In this document: in pieces, positions 49,558 through 62,878 of the stretch
Layout: every line of letters starts with the position of its first letter
Position numbering within the stretch: the stretch's first letter is position 1
DNA from: Telopea speciosissima
Lineage: Eukaryota > Streptophyta > Magnoliopsida > Proteales > Proteaceae
Assembly (NCBI RefSeq): GCF_018873765.1
Contig: NC_057918.1
Span: 7,882,862 to 7,946,861, forward strand
Length of the DNA stretch: 64,000 nt
Direction of reading: 5' to 3'
Notes under the pieces: model-generated
Seen by the model: only the letters and a program-made list of their open reading frames with translations
Told to the model about the DNA's origin: nothing
Databases searched by the model: none
Made by a program: the position numbers and the translations under genes

Positions 49558-50043
49558 GTGTTACCGGTCTCTGCAATACCATTGGTATGGCGTGGAGATT
49601 CCTACCCCAATGGCGTTGTAGGGACCCTTCTTACAAAATTAATAACTAGTTTTAAAAGTTGGGAAAAAATCTCGCTGAACATGAGATGTAGACAACATAT
49701 ACTATTACACCTCACGTTCAGAGAAGCCTTTTCGTATAAAGTTTTAGGGTTATTAACCCTAGGAAATGATTACAAAAATTTCCTCGATAATATTGATTTC
49801 ATTTCACTTCCCATGCTTTTATTTCCCTTACAACCAATCAGAGCCGACAGAAATTTCATTGGATATATTCCGTTCATTCCCAAATGAAGGGGTAAGATGC
49901 AACCGTCAACGACTATTCCTTCCTCCATAAAACTCAGTAAAAAGAATGTGCCATGGCACGAGATGAACACCCATTAATTCTCTTTGGAAGTGTGCCTCTG
50001 GGAATACTTACTCTCGAGGCATTAGACTATGAATCGGGTACTG

Positions 50044-53000
50044 TTAATGTTGAAGCTGGGTTGACTGGTCAACAACTATGCATTCCATCACTGGAGCATG
50101 AGTAATGCTGGTGGGATTTTGAGTCACTGTCGCCAATCTTCCATCCTCAGCAGCTGCCAACGCACTTTCCACATCATTGCCTGGTACGGCATTCTCCGTT
50201 CGGATTGGTCTGAGCAGTCCCTGCAACCTCAACAGATAACTCTGGCCAACAGGCTGAGCTCGCACATAGCTTGTGGTGGTCACAGCACTGGCAGACGTCC
50301 GTCCAGAATCAGCATGGAAATTGGAGAGGGCACTGAGGTCAAGGTTAGGGAAGACAGAGCATCGGCAACGTGGACACTTTACATTCAGCCGAAGCCACTC
50401 ATCAATGCACTCTACATGGAAATTGTGAGCACATGGGAGCCCACGAACCTGCAGAAGTACTAGTTAGAGACTTGAGCTCAAGAGTTCCAAAATTCTTACA
50501 TAGGAAAAAAAAAATGTAGTACGCTATTCATATCATATCCCTCCCTCCCACACCGCTCTCATGCTTATCACTGGTAAGGACCACCATGGGTGCAACTACT
50601 TGGCTGTGATCCTATAATCCAGTAGTAAGTACAAAATATACTGCTTACATAGCAAAGGTCAATCAAGCAGGTCAGATGGATACATAAAAAAGATGGCAGG
50701 AGCATTCAAAGTTCCACCATTTGTGGGCTGCAAGAGGCAAAACCAGCCATTAGACCAGACAAGAAACAAACATGTGAACCATGAGTACGATCGACAATAT
50801 TTAATCACTCTCTGGTAGGAGGATCCACAAGGATTGGTAATTCACCAATCACATTGTTCCCTAATTGTTAAAAAGAAACGGCTGATGACACTTCCAAAAT
50901 GAACTTAGTACAGTATAAAGTAACTCGTAAATAAGGAAATACCTACCTCATTACCTACACGGAACTCTTCAAGGCAGATAGGGCATTCACTGCAATCAGT
51001 TGGAACAGATTTTAGCCTAAACTTCGGAAGTTCCTGTATAAGTGCCTCCACTGCTTCTCTCTGCATGCAATCAACCAACACAAAAAACCATACTCATCAG
51101 AATCATGAAAGGAGTAAACACTAGATATGCAACATAACCAAGGGATAACAAATCTGTATCATCCAATATGGGAATTGAACAAGAAACAATTCAGGAGTTC
51201 CATTAGTTGTACAGACTGGTATTTTAGGACAAACTATTTTATATTATTTCTTTAACAGAATGGAACTTTATTTAAAAAGACAGAAAATGGAACTTCCCCG
51301 AGGCCAGAAGAACAAGTAAACAACCAACAATGAGTAATAGGACAAGGTCCTATGTACAGGGAACAGGATGTCCACCCTAGCTTTAGCTAAGTCATCAGCC
51401 AAGCTATAAGCAGATCACTCCATCAGAAGAAAATATTTATAGCAATAAGGATCTTAATAAGGTAGAGAGAACGGCAAAGACAGCCCATCTCTCATCTCCA
51501 ACCATTTGATGACTAGGGAAGCTCATGTGACTATGATTTAGATATAAAACCAGTAAACCAGTACCAAACAGGACCGGTAATTGAGTATAAAACCAATACC
51601 AAACAGATCTGACCATTGGAGGTGGCCTAGGCAACGCCTTGACAACTATGAGTCTACCCCATTGCATATGGATAGAAATCTCCAAATCACAACAAAAGGC
51701 CTTCAACTACACAGATAAGGACTCAGGTATGCCAATTAGACTGGAAAATAATAATATATTAGACGCTTTGTTATCGAAAAATGCCTCCCCAACATCTCCA
51801 GGACCCAGATTTCCTTGAGAGCTCCCATCAAAATTGAGCTTAATCATCCCAATAGGAGGAGACCCAAAAAATGCTGAAATCAATAGAAAACAGTCTTGAA
51901 TTGATAACTTAGCTCTAGTGCTCTACTCCCTTTCGGAAGAGTCCAAAGATACACCTGAAAAGCTTAAACCATAGCATCACATCCCAATAAAGAGGATGTC
52001 ATTATTACTTTTCCCACTTCAGTCTTCATCAAGTCGATTTTATTTCAACACAACATAATATCTAGCAACAAATCAATCAAAATGACAGAAAATTTTTGTG
52101 GATCATATCCCTTTAATGAGACATACTTAATGGAAAGATTTAGAAAATGTAAGAAGACTCTCCAAATGGTCTCTCTATTGACTTAGAAAAAGCTTATGAT
52201 AGAGTCCTTAGAAAGTTTTTGGCAAGCCTTAGAGAAGAATAAGAGTTTCAAGCAAAAATATGCGGACATAGTTAAAAGATATGTACAAGGCTATAGAGAC
52301 TAGTGTAAGAGATGAGCAGGGGAAGGGTAGAGAATTCCTAATTACAATTAGATTACACAAGGATCAGGTCTAAGCTCATATTTGTTTGTGCTAATCATAG
52401 CTGAGTTGACTATAAACATTCAAGATCAGATCCCTTAGTGTATGCTATTTGTTGATGATATTGTTTTGGTGGATGAAACAAAAGCAGAGATAAATGTAAA
52501 GTTGGAATTATGAAGATCAACCTTGGAATCAAAAAGTTTTAAGATAAGTAGAAAAAAATAGAGTATATGATGTGTAATAACTTCAGCAACAATATGACTG
52601 AAAGTGGGGTAGTGGAAATTGCTGATAGGGAGAAACTGGAAAGTGAAAAATTTAGGTACTTAGGTTCGATCATAAATTAAGGAGAAATAGAGGATGATGT
52701 TGCACAAAGAATTAAAATAGGGTGTATGGCGCTGAATGTTGGGCAGTTAAAAAACCACATATGGACAAACTTAGTGTAGCTGAATGGGGGGAAACTGAGA
52801 TGGATGAGTGGTAAAACTTTTTTTTTAAAAAAAAGAGATAAAATAAGGAACGAACAAACTAGTGGTAAGTTAGGAGTAGCTCCAATACATGATAAGCTGC
52901 GAAAGTTGTTTAAGGTGGCATGGACATGTGTAACATATTACTTTGAATGCTCCGGTACCCCCCACAACAAAAGAGTGATTTAAGGAATAGGCCTAAAATG

Positions 53001-56000
53001 ACTCTAGGAGAAGTGGTGAGGAAAGACATGCATAGCTTAGGACTAGCAACAAGTATGGCTTTGATAAAGCTGATTGGAGAAAGAGGATCTTTTTTTAGTT
53101 TTTTACTTCTTGCCCCCCCCCCCCCCCTTTTTTATTCCCCCCCCCCCTTTTTTTTTTTTTCTCTTTCCCTTTAAATTTTTTCTCCCTCCCAATATGTCCC
53201 CCATCTTATCTAATTCCCTCCTGACCCATTACTTTCTTTTTCCAAAGGTCCTTGCAAATTCTGGTTTACGGAACTGCCAGTCTTTAGCTCCCTTTTGCTC
53301 CCAATTCCCTTAAAATTAGTCAAATTCCTTGCATACCATCCTTTCCACCTCTTATGCATTATTCCTACCTCAAAGAACAAACAGGCAAAAGTGATCAGCA
53401 CGAATAAAAGCTCTCTAGCCTGATCAATGATCATTTTCATGTTATCTATAGTTTCCAATCCCCACAGTTCTTTCTTGCACAGGTCCTGGAGGGATTCTGA
53501 AATTGACAAGTGATTCCCCCTGCAATAAGAATCCCTTCCTGAAGAGAGCAAAGAGACTATGATGCAGGAACATCGGATTATCAAGGTAGAACTGTAGAAA
53601 AGAATATTCCTGTCAATGAGAGACACGGATGATTGCACTTGTCAAAAGCCCACCCCCCATCCCTTCGAAGAGAGCAAAGAGACTATGATGCAGGAACATC
53701 GGATTATCAAGGTAGAACTGTAGAAAAGAATATTCCTGTCAATGAGAGACACGGATGATTGCACTTGTCAAAAGCCCATCCCATGGCATTCCAGTTTATT
53801 TTATGTCAATCCTATTGAGCCCACCTTTGGTGTCTAAGAAGATGGAGAGGCTCATCTGTACTTTCTAAGAGTTGAAGTAAAGGAAAAGAAGAGGAGAAGT
53901 GAACCAAGGAAGTTTCACCGTGATCTAAATGGGTTTGCAAGCCCATGAAATAGGGGCTTAGAGATGGTCCAAAAAACAAAGTGCTCTTTGGGAAATAGCT
54001 TTGTTGGTATAGTATTGAGTTCTCGAACCACTGAGGGAGGTGATCAATTGATCATAGACAAGCATGGAACACAAGATAGATGTTTAGACCCAAAGAGGAT
54101 AAGTGACACTGGAACAGTAAAACAATATCTTTTTTTTTTTAATGAGTGGTAAAACAGTGATTTTTGTGGAGTTCAAGAGAAAACTTTCCCAAGTGGGAAA
54201 TAGACAGGTGCAAGTATCATCTTTATTAGTGTGTGGACAATATCTAAGCAAGAGGAGAGAGATGACCATTGCTTAAAAGTTAATCTAGAATTTTGCACAT
54301 GGGTCCATTCCAGAAATTCTGCATTCACATAATATTTTAATAGAAGTTGCTTTAAATGATTATTGTCATCACTGCACATATATTGCAGGCACATTACGCC
54401 CAGGATGGTGTTTCATCCTGCATCAGCTCCACTACTTCTTCGGATGTTAGACAGAGCACAGAAGTAAAACTCCATAAAATCAAATCTAAGCGTAAGTCAT
54501 ATTTGAATTTAGAGCCAAACAAGGTTCTCATATTTACAAAGAGCATGTCAAGCAATAAACCAAGGGCCCCAAAAAACATAACTACAATTAAGGCAGAACA
54601 CCAGTACAAGCAACTAATAACAATTACCTGGGTTGCTGTCAAGTAAAGTCCTGGATGGTATGCAGCTGTATCTTGGCCCATCCCTCTCATCTCCTGACCA
54701 GCAGCTTCAAAAGCCCAATCAGGTACCCGGATCATGTCAACCAAAACCTGAAACAGAAAAAAGTGACCTTTCGACTTAACATGATCTGGTTCAAGGTACA
54801 GAAACAAGAAGCCAAACTACAGGAAACTTTCTTAGTGGAAATCAGCAATATAATTTGCTCACTAATAAAAGAACACAAGCAAAGAAATGTAAGTTCCACC
54901 ACTGCACTCAATCAAGGCCTTGTCTTCTTCTAAACCATAATTCATCAAGTCTTTTCTCACTACCTCAACCCAACTCCATTTTGGCCTTGACCTGGTCCTT
55001 TCACTGACTTGTGTTACCCATCATGTAGGCCTGGGTTTAGGGAAGAAATTTATGGGAAGGAAGTAATTCATTGACAAAATATGTGCTGCAGTCTCTTTGT
55101 CAGCAATAAAAATTAAGAACTGAAAGCGGATGTCGGAAGAGAAATAACAGTCTGGTTTTAAACTAGCAAGAACATATGGGCCTAGATACAGTGAATTGCC
55201 AGAACAAGACTAACAAACAGGTGGGATAAGGAGTTCTTTTTCCAAATAAACTTCTGTAGTGTGCTCCTGCTGGTTCATATAAAATGGCCGAGCATATTTA
55301 AGATGAGTTTATCTTTCAATTCTATCATACTTGCTTCAACAATTCCCTCTTCCCGGATATATAAAATTCTTTCTAAATTTCTAGCAAAACCAATAAGAAT
55401 TATATCCTAAAAGTTTCTGAGAGTGGACTTTATTACTTTATTTAGGAGAAAAGTTTGCTGGCCGGCGGTGCAAAATGGTATCTTTTTGCACGGCAGTGGT
55501 ACCCCCAGTCATTACTCCACGTAAACCTCCTCCTATTTACAAATGTTCGAAAATACCCTCAAAATCTCGATCTTGGGTCCAAAATGCCCAAAAAGCGAGT
55601 CACTGACCATGGCTTTGCCGGTCAGTGATCCCTTGCCCCCTTGGTTTATGGGTAGATCATTATAAAGTCATTTACGTAATGATGTTTAGCATAACTTGTC
55701 TGGAATTGTCATGCATCAAATTTCAGAATCAATTTCAATCAAACACACCATGTATTGGCATACACCGTCTCGGTATCCTATAATTTTCATCCTTTATTTT
55801 GCCACTTGGTGAGCTGTCTGGACTGAAACTTGACGTGCAAGCAAGGGCCTTCCACTTGTTCAGAAATTTTCAGCGCCTGTCCACAGACATCATCTAGACT
55901 ACACAGACCAGGAAAACCATTCCATAAAAAAGTATTGTCTGTAAATGTCAGCAGCTGTAGTACTTTATTGTGAAATACTCTAGGATTTATTCACTTCTAG

Positions 56001-57871
56001 GTCCCCTTTCTCCTCTTTCTAAAGTCCAAACTACAGACTGCAATAGCAGAATTTTAAGTGCAGAATATTTTCCATACAAGTGATAGGTATAGCATGCAGT
56101 ATAGAGTAAAGCATTCAAACCCTCCACAACATAGTAATACTAGTTTAAACTTATTAATGCAATATCTGAAAATTTCAAAGGTTGTTTACTTACACCATGT
56201 TCTGAAATCGGAATCCCTTGTTGAGCACGTAGCAGATGCGCTTGCCTTCGTACCAACCACTAACCAGGGAAAAAATTATAAATTAGAGTTAATAGATCTA
56301 AGGTAACGAAACTGTTTTAGAACACAAGCACGATGATGAAATCAAATCAAATCAACTGGAATAACAAAGTAGATGGGAATCAACCAATTACAGCCATCCT
56401 ACAGGATTGTTATTCAATCATGGGGAAAGGTATCAATGGGCAGAGCTGTTGGGTGTGGACTGAGTGTGAAGGATGGGTTTGGAGGGGAGAATGGTGACAG
56501 TATGGAAGATGCTTCCTTTTGCAAGCTTTTGGTGCATTTGGAAGGAGAATAAATGGCTATACTTTTGATGCAAAGGACGAGTCAAAAATATGTGTAAGAT
56601 ATTAAAAATAGGCAGCACCAAAAAAAACAGGTCAAAAAAACAATTTTTGGGCCTCGAAACCTTGGTTTTGAATTTGACAGGAAAATATACCAGGTTTCTA
56701 CCTAGTTTTGGTCTAAATCTGTGAAATTTCGGTTTCGGCCAGGGTCGAAACCAGCCTCGAAACCGAGATTTCAAACCTTGCTTTTTGGGACTTGATCAAA
56801 CTCTCCTTCAAACCTGAATTTCCCTATTATCTTTTATTTCCTTTCAGGATTTTCAGGCCTCAACTAAAATTCTCATCGATTAGAAGAGACAAATCCAGCA
56901 ACTTTAGTTCAAGCAAGCCTTCCACGAACTCAGGAAAATCGCATGCAATTGTAGTGAGCACATGAATGTTGGGATACTTTGATTTAGTCACCATATGACA
57001 GCCAAGTTTGTTGGTCTTGAGCCAGAGAACCAAATAGATGATTTCGGGCCTTTGAAAAATGAAACTCAAAAATCTCATGTTTAGAAAATCAGATCCCACC
57101 ATTGGGATAGTGTCCTAGCTATTAGATTGCTCATGGAAAAAATAATAATGAGAACAAGGAGTTGTCGTATGAATTTGTAACTATAATCTGTAAATTCCTT
57201 AGAAAAGCTACTGGATTTCTTTTCCTTTTTTTTGGAGGGGGGGGGGGGGGGGGCAGTCAAATGAATATGTGCCCCAGACCATAGGTCTTGTAACCATATA
57301 ATTGTGTCTCTTGCTATTTTCTCTGGAGCTATAATGCAATATCCAGTCCAGTATTCCCCCAATCTACTCCCAACTAACCAAATAAAAATGTGCTGAGCAT
57401 GTGCTTTTCCTCTTCCAGCAATGAATTGTCATAATCAAAGGATAATTTGGAACATCCAAAAAAAAATTGGTCTATGACGTCCAATCAACCTGAGTATTCA
57501 CTCATTAATAATGATGAGAAATCATAGGATTGATGAGAAAGCAACCAACCTTTCCTGTGGAGATGCAGGCAATGCAAATGAGACCACAATAGCTGAAAAG
57601 CAACCAAATAAGGAAACCCCATTTCTGACTTTCCTCAGGCAACTGCAAGTAACAAATAATAACGCATACATTAATGAACCTTAGTTTCCAAACCATGTTC
57701 TCTACCTGTAGAAAAAGTATTCAGAAACTTACACAGCTTCTTGCACTTGTAAACCAAAGGGTCCCAATTACAGTCCAAGCCCAAAGGAACGGATAAAGTA
57801 GCAGTGAAAGAATTGAAAGAACCACAATTCTTCCACAGAAGCGAGCATATCTTTGCTGCCACCCAAGATCC
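50044..57871 (-). CDS. SIS3: SIS3-type RING-H2 E3 ubiquitin ligase, 3' six exons
   Basis: The exons are 57871-57733, 57642-57550, 56259-56194, 54747-54628, 51060-50947 and 50448-50044. All have GT-AG introns and read on in one frame for about 311 residues to the stop. The order of motifs is that of Arabidopsis SIS3 (SUGAR-INSENSITIVE 3): DLGWQQRYARFCGR, LLLYPFLWAWTVIGTLWFT (membrane helix), KWGFLIWLLFSYCGLICIAC (membrane helix), VRRQAHLLRAQQGIPISEHG, VPDWAFEAAGQEMRG, then the RING-H2 domain CPICLEEF...CAHNFHVECIDEWL...CPRC with all metal ligands, and the C-terminal SYLLRLQGLLRP. SIS3 proteins are membrane E3 ligases acting in sugar response. The first exon or exons (about 70 residues with the first helices) are not found before the right edge, so the entry is partial. 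The RING is split between the last two exons. Confidence 0.93.
51250..51900 (-). mobile_element. L1 LINE RNase H fragment, SIS3 intron
   Basis: Minus-strand translation around 51860-51780 gives MIKLNFDGSSQGNPGP, the start of the RNase H domain of plant L1 elements. The downstream part is degraded. A piece of the hAT-like family ending CGCCTTGACAACTATG (about 51620-51650) lies within it, an old insertion or its footprint. Confidence 0.65.
51620..51650. mobile_element. hAT-like element end fragment
   Basis: GGCCTAGGCAACGCCTTGACAACTATG matches one end of the elements at 42499-43558 and 44072-44197. No opposite end was found nearby. Confidence 0.5.
52130..53085 (+). mobile_element. RTE-type LINE remnant, SIS3 intron
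   Basis: Plus-strand pieces in several frames give reverse-transcriptase motifs in order: IDLEKAYDRV (52170), ITIRLHKDQ, LLMILFWWMK (from the FADDIVLVDE block), GAECWAVKKPHMDKLSVAE (52735), GVAPIHDKL (52875) and LGEVVRKDMHSLGLA (53000). Many stops and frameshifts are present and the 5' end is lost. These motifs are those of plant RTE elements and not of L1. Confidence 0.75.
53114..53162. repeat. Poly-C / poly-T low-complexity tract
   Basis: Alternating runs of cytosine and thymine directly follow the LINE remnant and may mark its old 3' end. Confidence 0.7.
53210..53638 (-). other. Unclassified 142-codon open frame in a SIS3 intron
   Basis: A minus-strand frame encodes a protein with one probable membrane segment (ELLFVLITFACLFFEVGIM) after SLQDLCKKELWGLETIDNMK. 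I do not recognise a family. The composition looks more protein-like than the other intronic frames, so it may be a captured gene fragment, a transposon part or chance. Confidence 0.25.
53541..53791. repeat. 126-bp tandem duplication in a SIS3 intron
   Basis: The block from GAAGAGAGCAAAGAGACTAT to CACTTGTCAAAAGCCCA is repeated head to tail at a period of 126 bases (starts 53541 and 53667). I see no mismatch in the first 110 or so bases, so it is very recent or an assembly effect. Confidence 0.9.
55440..55920. repeat. Unclassified repeat in a SIS3 intron
   Basis: It starts near GCTGGCCGGCGGTGC and contains CAAATTTCAGAATCAATTTC and GCCACTTGG blocks shared in order with 17870-18180. It has no coding capacity; it is possibly a non-autonomous DNA transposon. 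Confidence 0.35.
56430..56790. repeat. TTTCGG/CGAAACC-rich dispersed repeat
   Basis: CCTCGAAACC and TTTCGGTTTCGGCC blocks resemble the segment at 37790-37960 in EX2 intron 1 (TTTCGGTCAGGCC, GTTTCGAGG). They are probably two copies of one old repeat. Confidence 0.4.
57236..57254. repeat. Poly-G run in a SIS3 intron
   Basis: A guanine homopolymer after a T-rich stretch. A similar run lies at 57899-57911, close to the acceptor of the 57871 exon. Confidence 0.7.
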
Positions 57872-59700
57872 CTGATAACATGTAAGAGGAACCAGCCCGG
57901 GGGGGGGGGGGCAATCGTATTATTCACAATCCATGCATGAAACACAAGAACGTCAAGATAATTTCCTCCAAAGCAAATGAACATAAAAACAATTTTTACA
58001 AGTAAGAAAGGGTTCATGAAAAGGAGATCAAGCATGATATAAAAACCCATACAACAAATCTAAAAGGACTATAAAATTTCAAAAATTTTAACTCTTATCA
58101 ATTGATAATCAAAAAGATATAGATTTATAGGAACCAGAGGTTATTAGGAGTACAGCAGAGTAAAGAGTAAGACTCAGTTTTCATGTTGGATATTCTGGTA
58201 GACTTGGGCCACTGGGTAACTAACTGTATAGGAGTTTGATGGAGTTAGCAGCCATGTAGATACAGAGCTGGTGGAGTCCTTAAGATAGACTTCTGCAGAT
58301 CAATACGTTTTCTCAAACCAGAACTTTTTGTATTTTTTCACAGAGCACAATGTATATTTATAAAGACTTCCCTTGTATGTTATTAACTCTACTGCTCTGA
58401 CTCTCTGAGAGAGAGAGACTGAACTAAAAAATTTCAAGCGGAAAATTGAGGATTGTGCAATAATAGAGATAACTTTCTAAAAGACTTACATTTTTCCAGT
58501 TAACATTTATGAAGATCTTTTAATTCACTCCCATCAGACAAAATGAACTGAAATTATTTTCTTTCTCCCACCTAGCCTTGATCATAAACTTGGGAAGACC
58601 TCAACAAGGAAATGTTAGTCTACCTGCCAATAGACTGGAATAAGTTCCCAACCATCACCCCACATTGTAATGTCTCTTCTAGAAAATAGTATGCATAAAT
58701 AAAACCTTCAGAATTCCATGAAGTAAACCCTTTTGTTCAGTGTATGAGCACTCTGGACATCAGAATTTTGCCTCCCCCCCCAAAAAAAAAATGGCAAAGA
58801 ATTCTCACTATCACTACTCTCTTTCTTTCTCTTAATTGAAGATATAATTGGAAAATAAATCGGCAAGTACAAAAATGACTAACAAGTAATAACCCCAGTG
58901 GAGACTGGTACAAATGTACAATTTAATTCCACAATTAACCACTCGGTTTGATTGTGTTGTAGCCCTATACTCAGATTCGGTTTATCATTGGAAGGGTGCC
59001 TCTCTTTAAGGAAGTAAATCATTCACATTCACTGGCCCAAGAAAAAAATACATTCACACACACACACAGAAGGGGGAAAGCAATCTCTCCTGACACAAAA
59101 GGTTTGAGGCTACAAACAAAAGCCTCAAAAGTCAAGGGGTCTTCCTGCAAATGTCCTATATGAAGAACTCAAAGGAAGCACTCCAAGGGAGGATCATGAA
59201 TCATTCAAGCCCTACGAGGCCCTGATTTGAGAAGAATCAAATAGTTCACCAAAATATGAAGTCTCATCATTCAACTCAGATCAGGTATGAATCCTGGATT
59301 TGACAAAGGCGTCTCCTTCGTCAAAATCGATCATTAATCAGAGGTCTTCACCCATGCATGTGCGTAAGAATTCAAAGAGTCGTATTCATTAAATGTAATG
59401 TAAAAGACTAACTTACAGTTTATCATCCTTTATTCAAATAGGCAGTCATTCATTACATAATATACAAGACTACCGTATTGTTTATCATCCTGTTTTGTCT
59501 TATTTCCATATGCACAATTCATATTGACAAGCACGAACGTGACTGAAAGGGAAAGAAAGAAAACTACTTCAGCTGGAACAAAAATCTGGTAATCACTGAA
59601 TTGAGGAACCAAGTGATACACAGGGTTAACCAACAAGCATTAACTCCTTTAATGGACAATACTCAAGTGGAGAAAGCAACAGACCACCTTTGCGCCTCCC
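57872..59700. other. SIS3 intron sequence without recognised elements
   Basis: This stretch lies upstream (gene sense) of the first SIS3 exon visible. I searched it for the expected N-terminal exons and did not find them. A CA microsatellite lies at about 59054-59067. Otherwise it looks like ordinary AT-rich intron. Confidence 0.45.
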
Positions 59701-61249
59701 AGAACGGTAGTGGAGGCCCAAAAAGAGAAGGGAAGACACCTGAGACGAAACTCAGAATTGCAGGGAGAAAGAGTCACGGAAAAACTCAATATGAACATTC
59801 TGTTTTCATCAAGTCTGTCTCTTTCATTGGGTACATGCAATAATATAAAGAGAAAAAAACAAGGACTCCTATCATATCCTAACATTGAAATAAAATGGAA
59901 TTCTACCACTAATATACCCAAAGTAAAACATGATAAAATAGAAGACAAAGACTAACTAAACTACTACCAGCCTTATTAGACCAAAAACCTGGGTTGGAAC
60001 GGTTCCATCTAGGCTTGGGTTTCCAAACTCGATCATGCTAGTCCAACCAGTCGAATGTTGCTGCATCAATTCTCCACCTCTGAAAAGAACTCAACTCCGT
60101 CGAGTTTGGATAAGGACCAAGGAGGTCATCTAAGTCAACATGCTAGAGGAGAAATGATCTTGCTACCTTCTTGAGCTTAATGTTAGGGAGATATTTAGCG
60201 GGAAGAAACTTCATTTTTTTGTTGTAGTGCTTAAAAGAGTAAGTATTCACATACCCGCAATGTTGTGCCACCTTATCAAATAGCCACAGTTGACCAAGAA
60301 GAATATGACACACCTTCAGAGGGAGGACGTCACATTGTACTGGAAGTCTGTATCCATAAATCCACCAATAGAGTCTGTGAGCAAACACCTATTAGTAATC
60401 TTGAGATTAGTGTTGTTCACCCATGCAACTTTGTCGGGATTTGAATGTAGCTCTGCCTGCAATCTCAGCTTACAATGTCTTCAGAGACAACATTAGCACA
60501 ACTACCTCCATCAATCACATGCCACATAATTGGTCATTGCACTTCACGCGGGTCTAGAAGATATTGTTGTAGCACCAATCTTCACCCTCAGAGACCTTGT
60601 GAGTGGTCAAACAAGACGAAGAACATAACAAAGGTATCGCTCCTCATCATTGGCATTGCCATTGACTTCACTTGGCTCATGCTCTCCCTCCAAATTAATT
60701 GTCCCAAGATTCAGTTGCTTTTCTGGGACAAAAGTACAAACGAACCCTTACCAATATAAGCTACCAAATGGTTGGGACACTAGAGCACTAATATGTTTGT
60801 ACCCTTTGCACGTAAAACAGTGAATGGCAGCCTTTGGCATCATAGGTCTGTCGGAACCACGCCGAAGAGGAGAATATGGTCGATTAGGTCGAGAAGATGC
60901 CATAGACAAACCACTAGCTTGTGGTTATTTGAATTGACTTTCCTAGGGAGAAGACTGCTGCTAACTGGAACTATCACCCCTAGGAAAAGTATCTTTAAAA
61001 GTCTTTTGAGTGTATGGACGCTTCAAACTTTCTTCTACCTGCTATGCCACCTGTACAGCATCCTCCATTATAGGCAGTCGACTGGAAGCTAGTGCAGCAA
61101 TTCGTTGCGGAATGTGCCACCAATATCTCCTCATCCCACTCAAATCAGATCGAGTGGCTAAATAGTAAAATCTGGCCAGATACTCCTCAACTGCCATGTT
61201 TTCCTATCTCAATTTTGCAAACCTGATGATGCAAGTTTACCACCAAATT

Positions 61250-62520
61250 GGGCTTCTTTCCCTAGAAATAAGTCTAGGGTTGGGTTATGGACATGTTGGG
61301 CCTTTGATCCCATGGGTTTTCTATGTAATAGGCCACTTTAATGGGCCTAAAATATAGGTACATAGGTTGCATACGGGATTAGCCCTATACTTAGTTTATT
61401 TTCATGTTTTAGTGTTTTAATTGAACCAGTTGAACCATTGGTCCAATTTAAGTGATTTTAGAATATTCTCTTATGATAGAATCTTTTTAACTTGAGTCAT
61501 ATTTTAGAGTCCACACCTCTACACAGATTTAGAGGGAGTGTTTTGTATTTAGACTCAGCCTAGGATTTATTATTCCTAGGCTGCATAGGAATTTAGGCCT
61601 TTGGCCATTATAAATAAAGGCAAACCGTGGGGCTCCTCTTTACCTCACTGTTTATGAAATCTCTCTTGCAAACTGCTGCAACTTCTCTCCTCTTGAAGAT
61701 AAGCTTTGTGTGTGATCAAAGTAAGGTGGGATTGGTGTGTGATCCAATCGACACCTTGCGGTGTGAAGCCCGGGTGGTTCGTTGGTGGGATTGGAGTCTA
61801 ATCCAATCGACACTCTGCAGTGTGAAGCCCAAGTGGTTTTCTTCAAGTTCTCCTCCAAGTTTTCTGTCCAAGATTCAATTCTTATTCAAGTTTCTCCATC
61901 AACAAGCTGCTGCCGATTACATTCTGCCATTACAAGTAAGTATAAAATATTCCTCATCCCCCAATTCTGTTTCTAATCCTCTACAGTGCCTAACCCTAAG
62001 TTTTCCCCCTTTTGTTTTTCAATTTTTCATAACCCTAAGTTACCCACAGACCTAACCAACCACCCAAATCTGCTCAAACTTTGACCATAACATCTCCATC
62101 ATACCCCCTACACTCGATCCTAGCTTCTGCCCCATCTCATCATCGAAACCCTAATTCCCCTCATCCCCATTAATTACCCAAAACCCTAAAATCCTACCCA
62201 GCCACTTCCAGCCATCATTAACCCACCATACCTTGGCCGAGTGACTCTCCCAACCCCTGGAGAACTCGATCTTAACCCCCTGCCCTAAATCCATCTCTAT
62301 ACCCTAGATCCCCTCACTCTCATCTTTTCAAAAACCCGAAACCCTAATTTGCTGTAACTTGAATTATCCTACTTCCATTCATTAATTTATCATTAGACCA
62401 TCACTGTTAGCTTCTCCCATACATGCCTATCAAAACCAACCATCAAAACCCTAACCCTAATTTTGACCTAAAACCTAATTCTGCCCCAATCGGACTGCCT
62501 GTTCATAGCAGATCCTGAAG
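61250..62520 (+). mobile_element. LTR-type insertion nested in the gypsy fossil
   Basis: The first 130 bases match the LTR-type repeat at 32530-32660 (GGGTTGGGTTATG, TGTTGGGCCTTTGATCC, CATACGGGATTAG). A TATAAATAAAGG promoter-like motif lies at about 61609. Two direct copies of a GTGTGAAGCCC block occur near 61760 and 61820. A CCCTAA-rich stretch (62030-62470) follows without coding sequence. It is a fossil and the outer limits are approximate. Confidence 0.5.
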
Positions 62521-62859
62521 CCTTGGCTCCTAGCTGCTCCTCTTGCCACCTAGGACTACATTACCTGAGGTGCACATGATGCTTGTAATCAGTGGGCAAG
62601 AATCTACGGTTACCTCAAGTCTGATTATGTTGTTGGTGTTTGATCCACCAGACTTGAGTCGTGCCCTTCAGCTTAGCCTCTATCAAATAAGATCTTTCTG
62701 GCCTCAGTCAACCCGTACCATCTAAATATATCTCAAAACTATGAAACCAATCAAGACACTACTCTGGGTTGTTATCCTCATACAAATCGAGGACGTCTAG
62801 CTTTGCTCCTCTTTCAGCGTCATAAGAAGGATCTTCATATCGACCAACTACATATGGTG

Positions 62860-62878
62860 GTGGTGGTGGTGGTGTAAC
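62860..62878. repeat. GGT trinucleotide microsatellite
   Basis: About six GGT units lie inside the gag-like part of the gypsy fossil. Confidence 0.75.

Larger units (their letters stand above)
47260..50043. other. Intergenic region between EX2 and SIS3
   Basis: No gene is supported; the 142-codon minus-strand frame at 47353-47781 has no family motif. The region contains a partial FB2 copy (48391-48450), a short L1 LINE end (48787-49068) and a foldback MITE (49372-49557). Confidence 0.5.

Noticed and set aside
57721-58050. Upstream extension of the 57871 SIS3 exon as a longer exon
   Set aside because: A clear acceptor (TTATCAG) precedes GGATCTTGG, and the upstream residues do not resemble the SIS3 N-terminus.
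62030-62470. Interstitial telomere-like CCCTAA motifs
   Set aside because: The motifs are scattered and not a tandem array; they are part of the nested LTR-type element leader.
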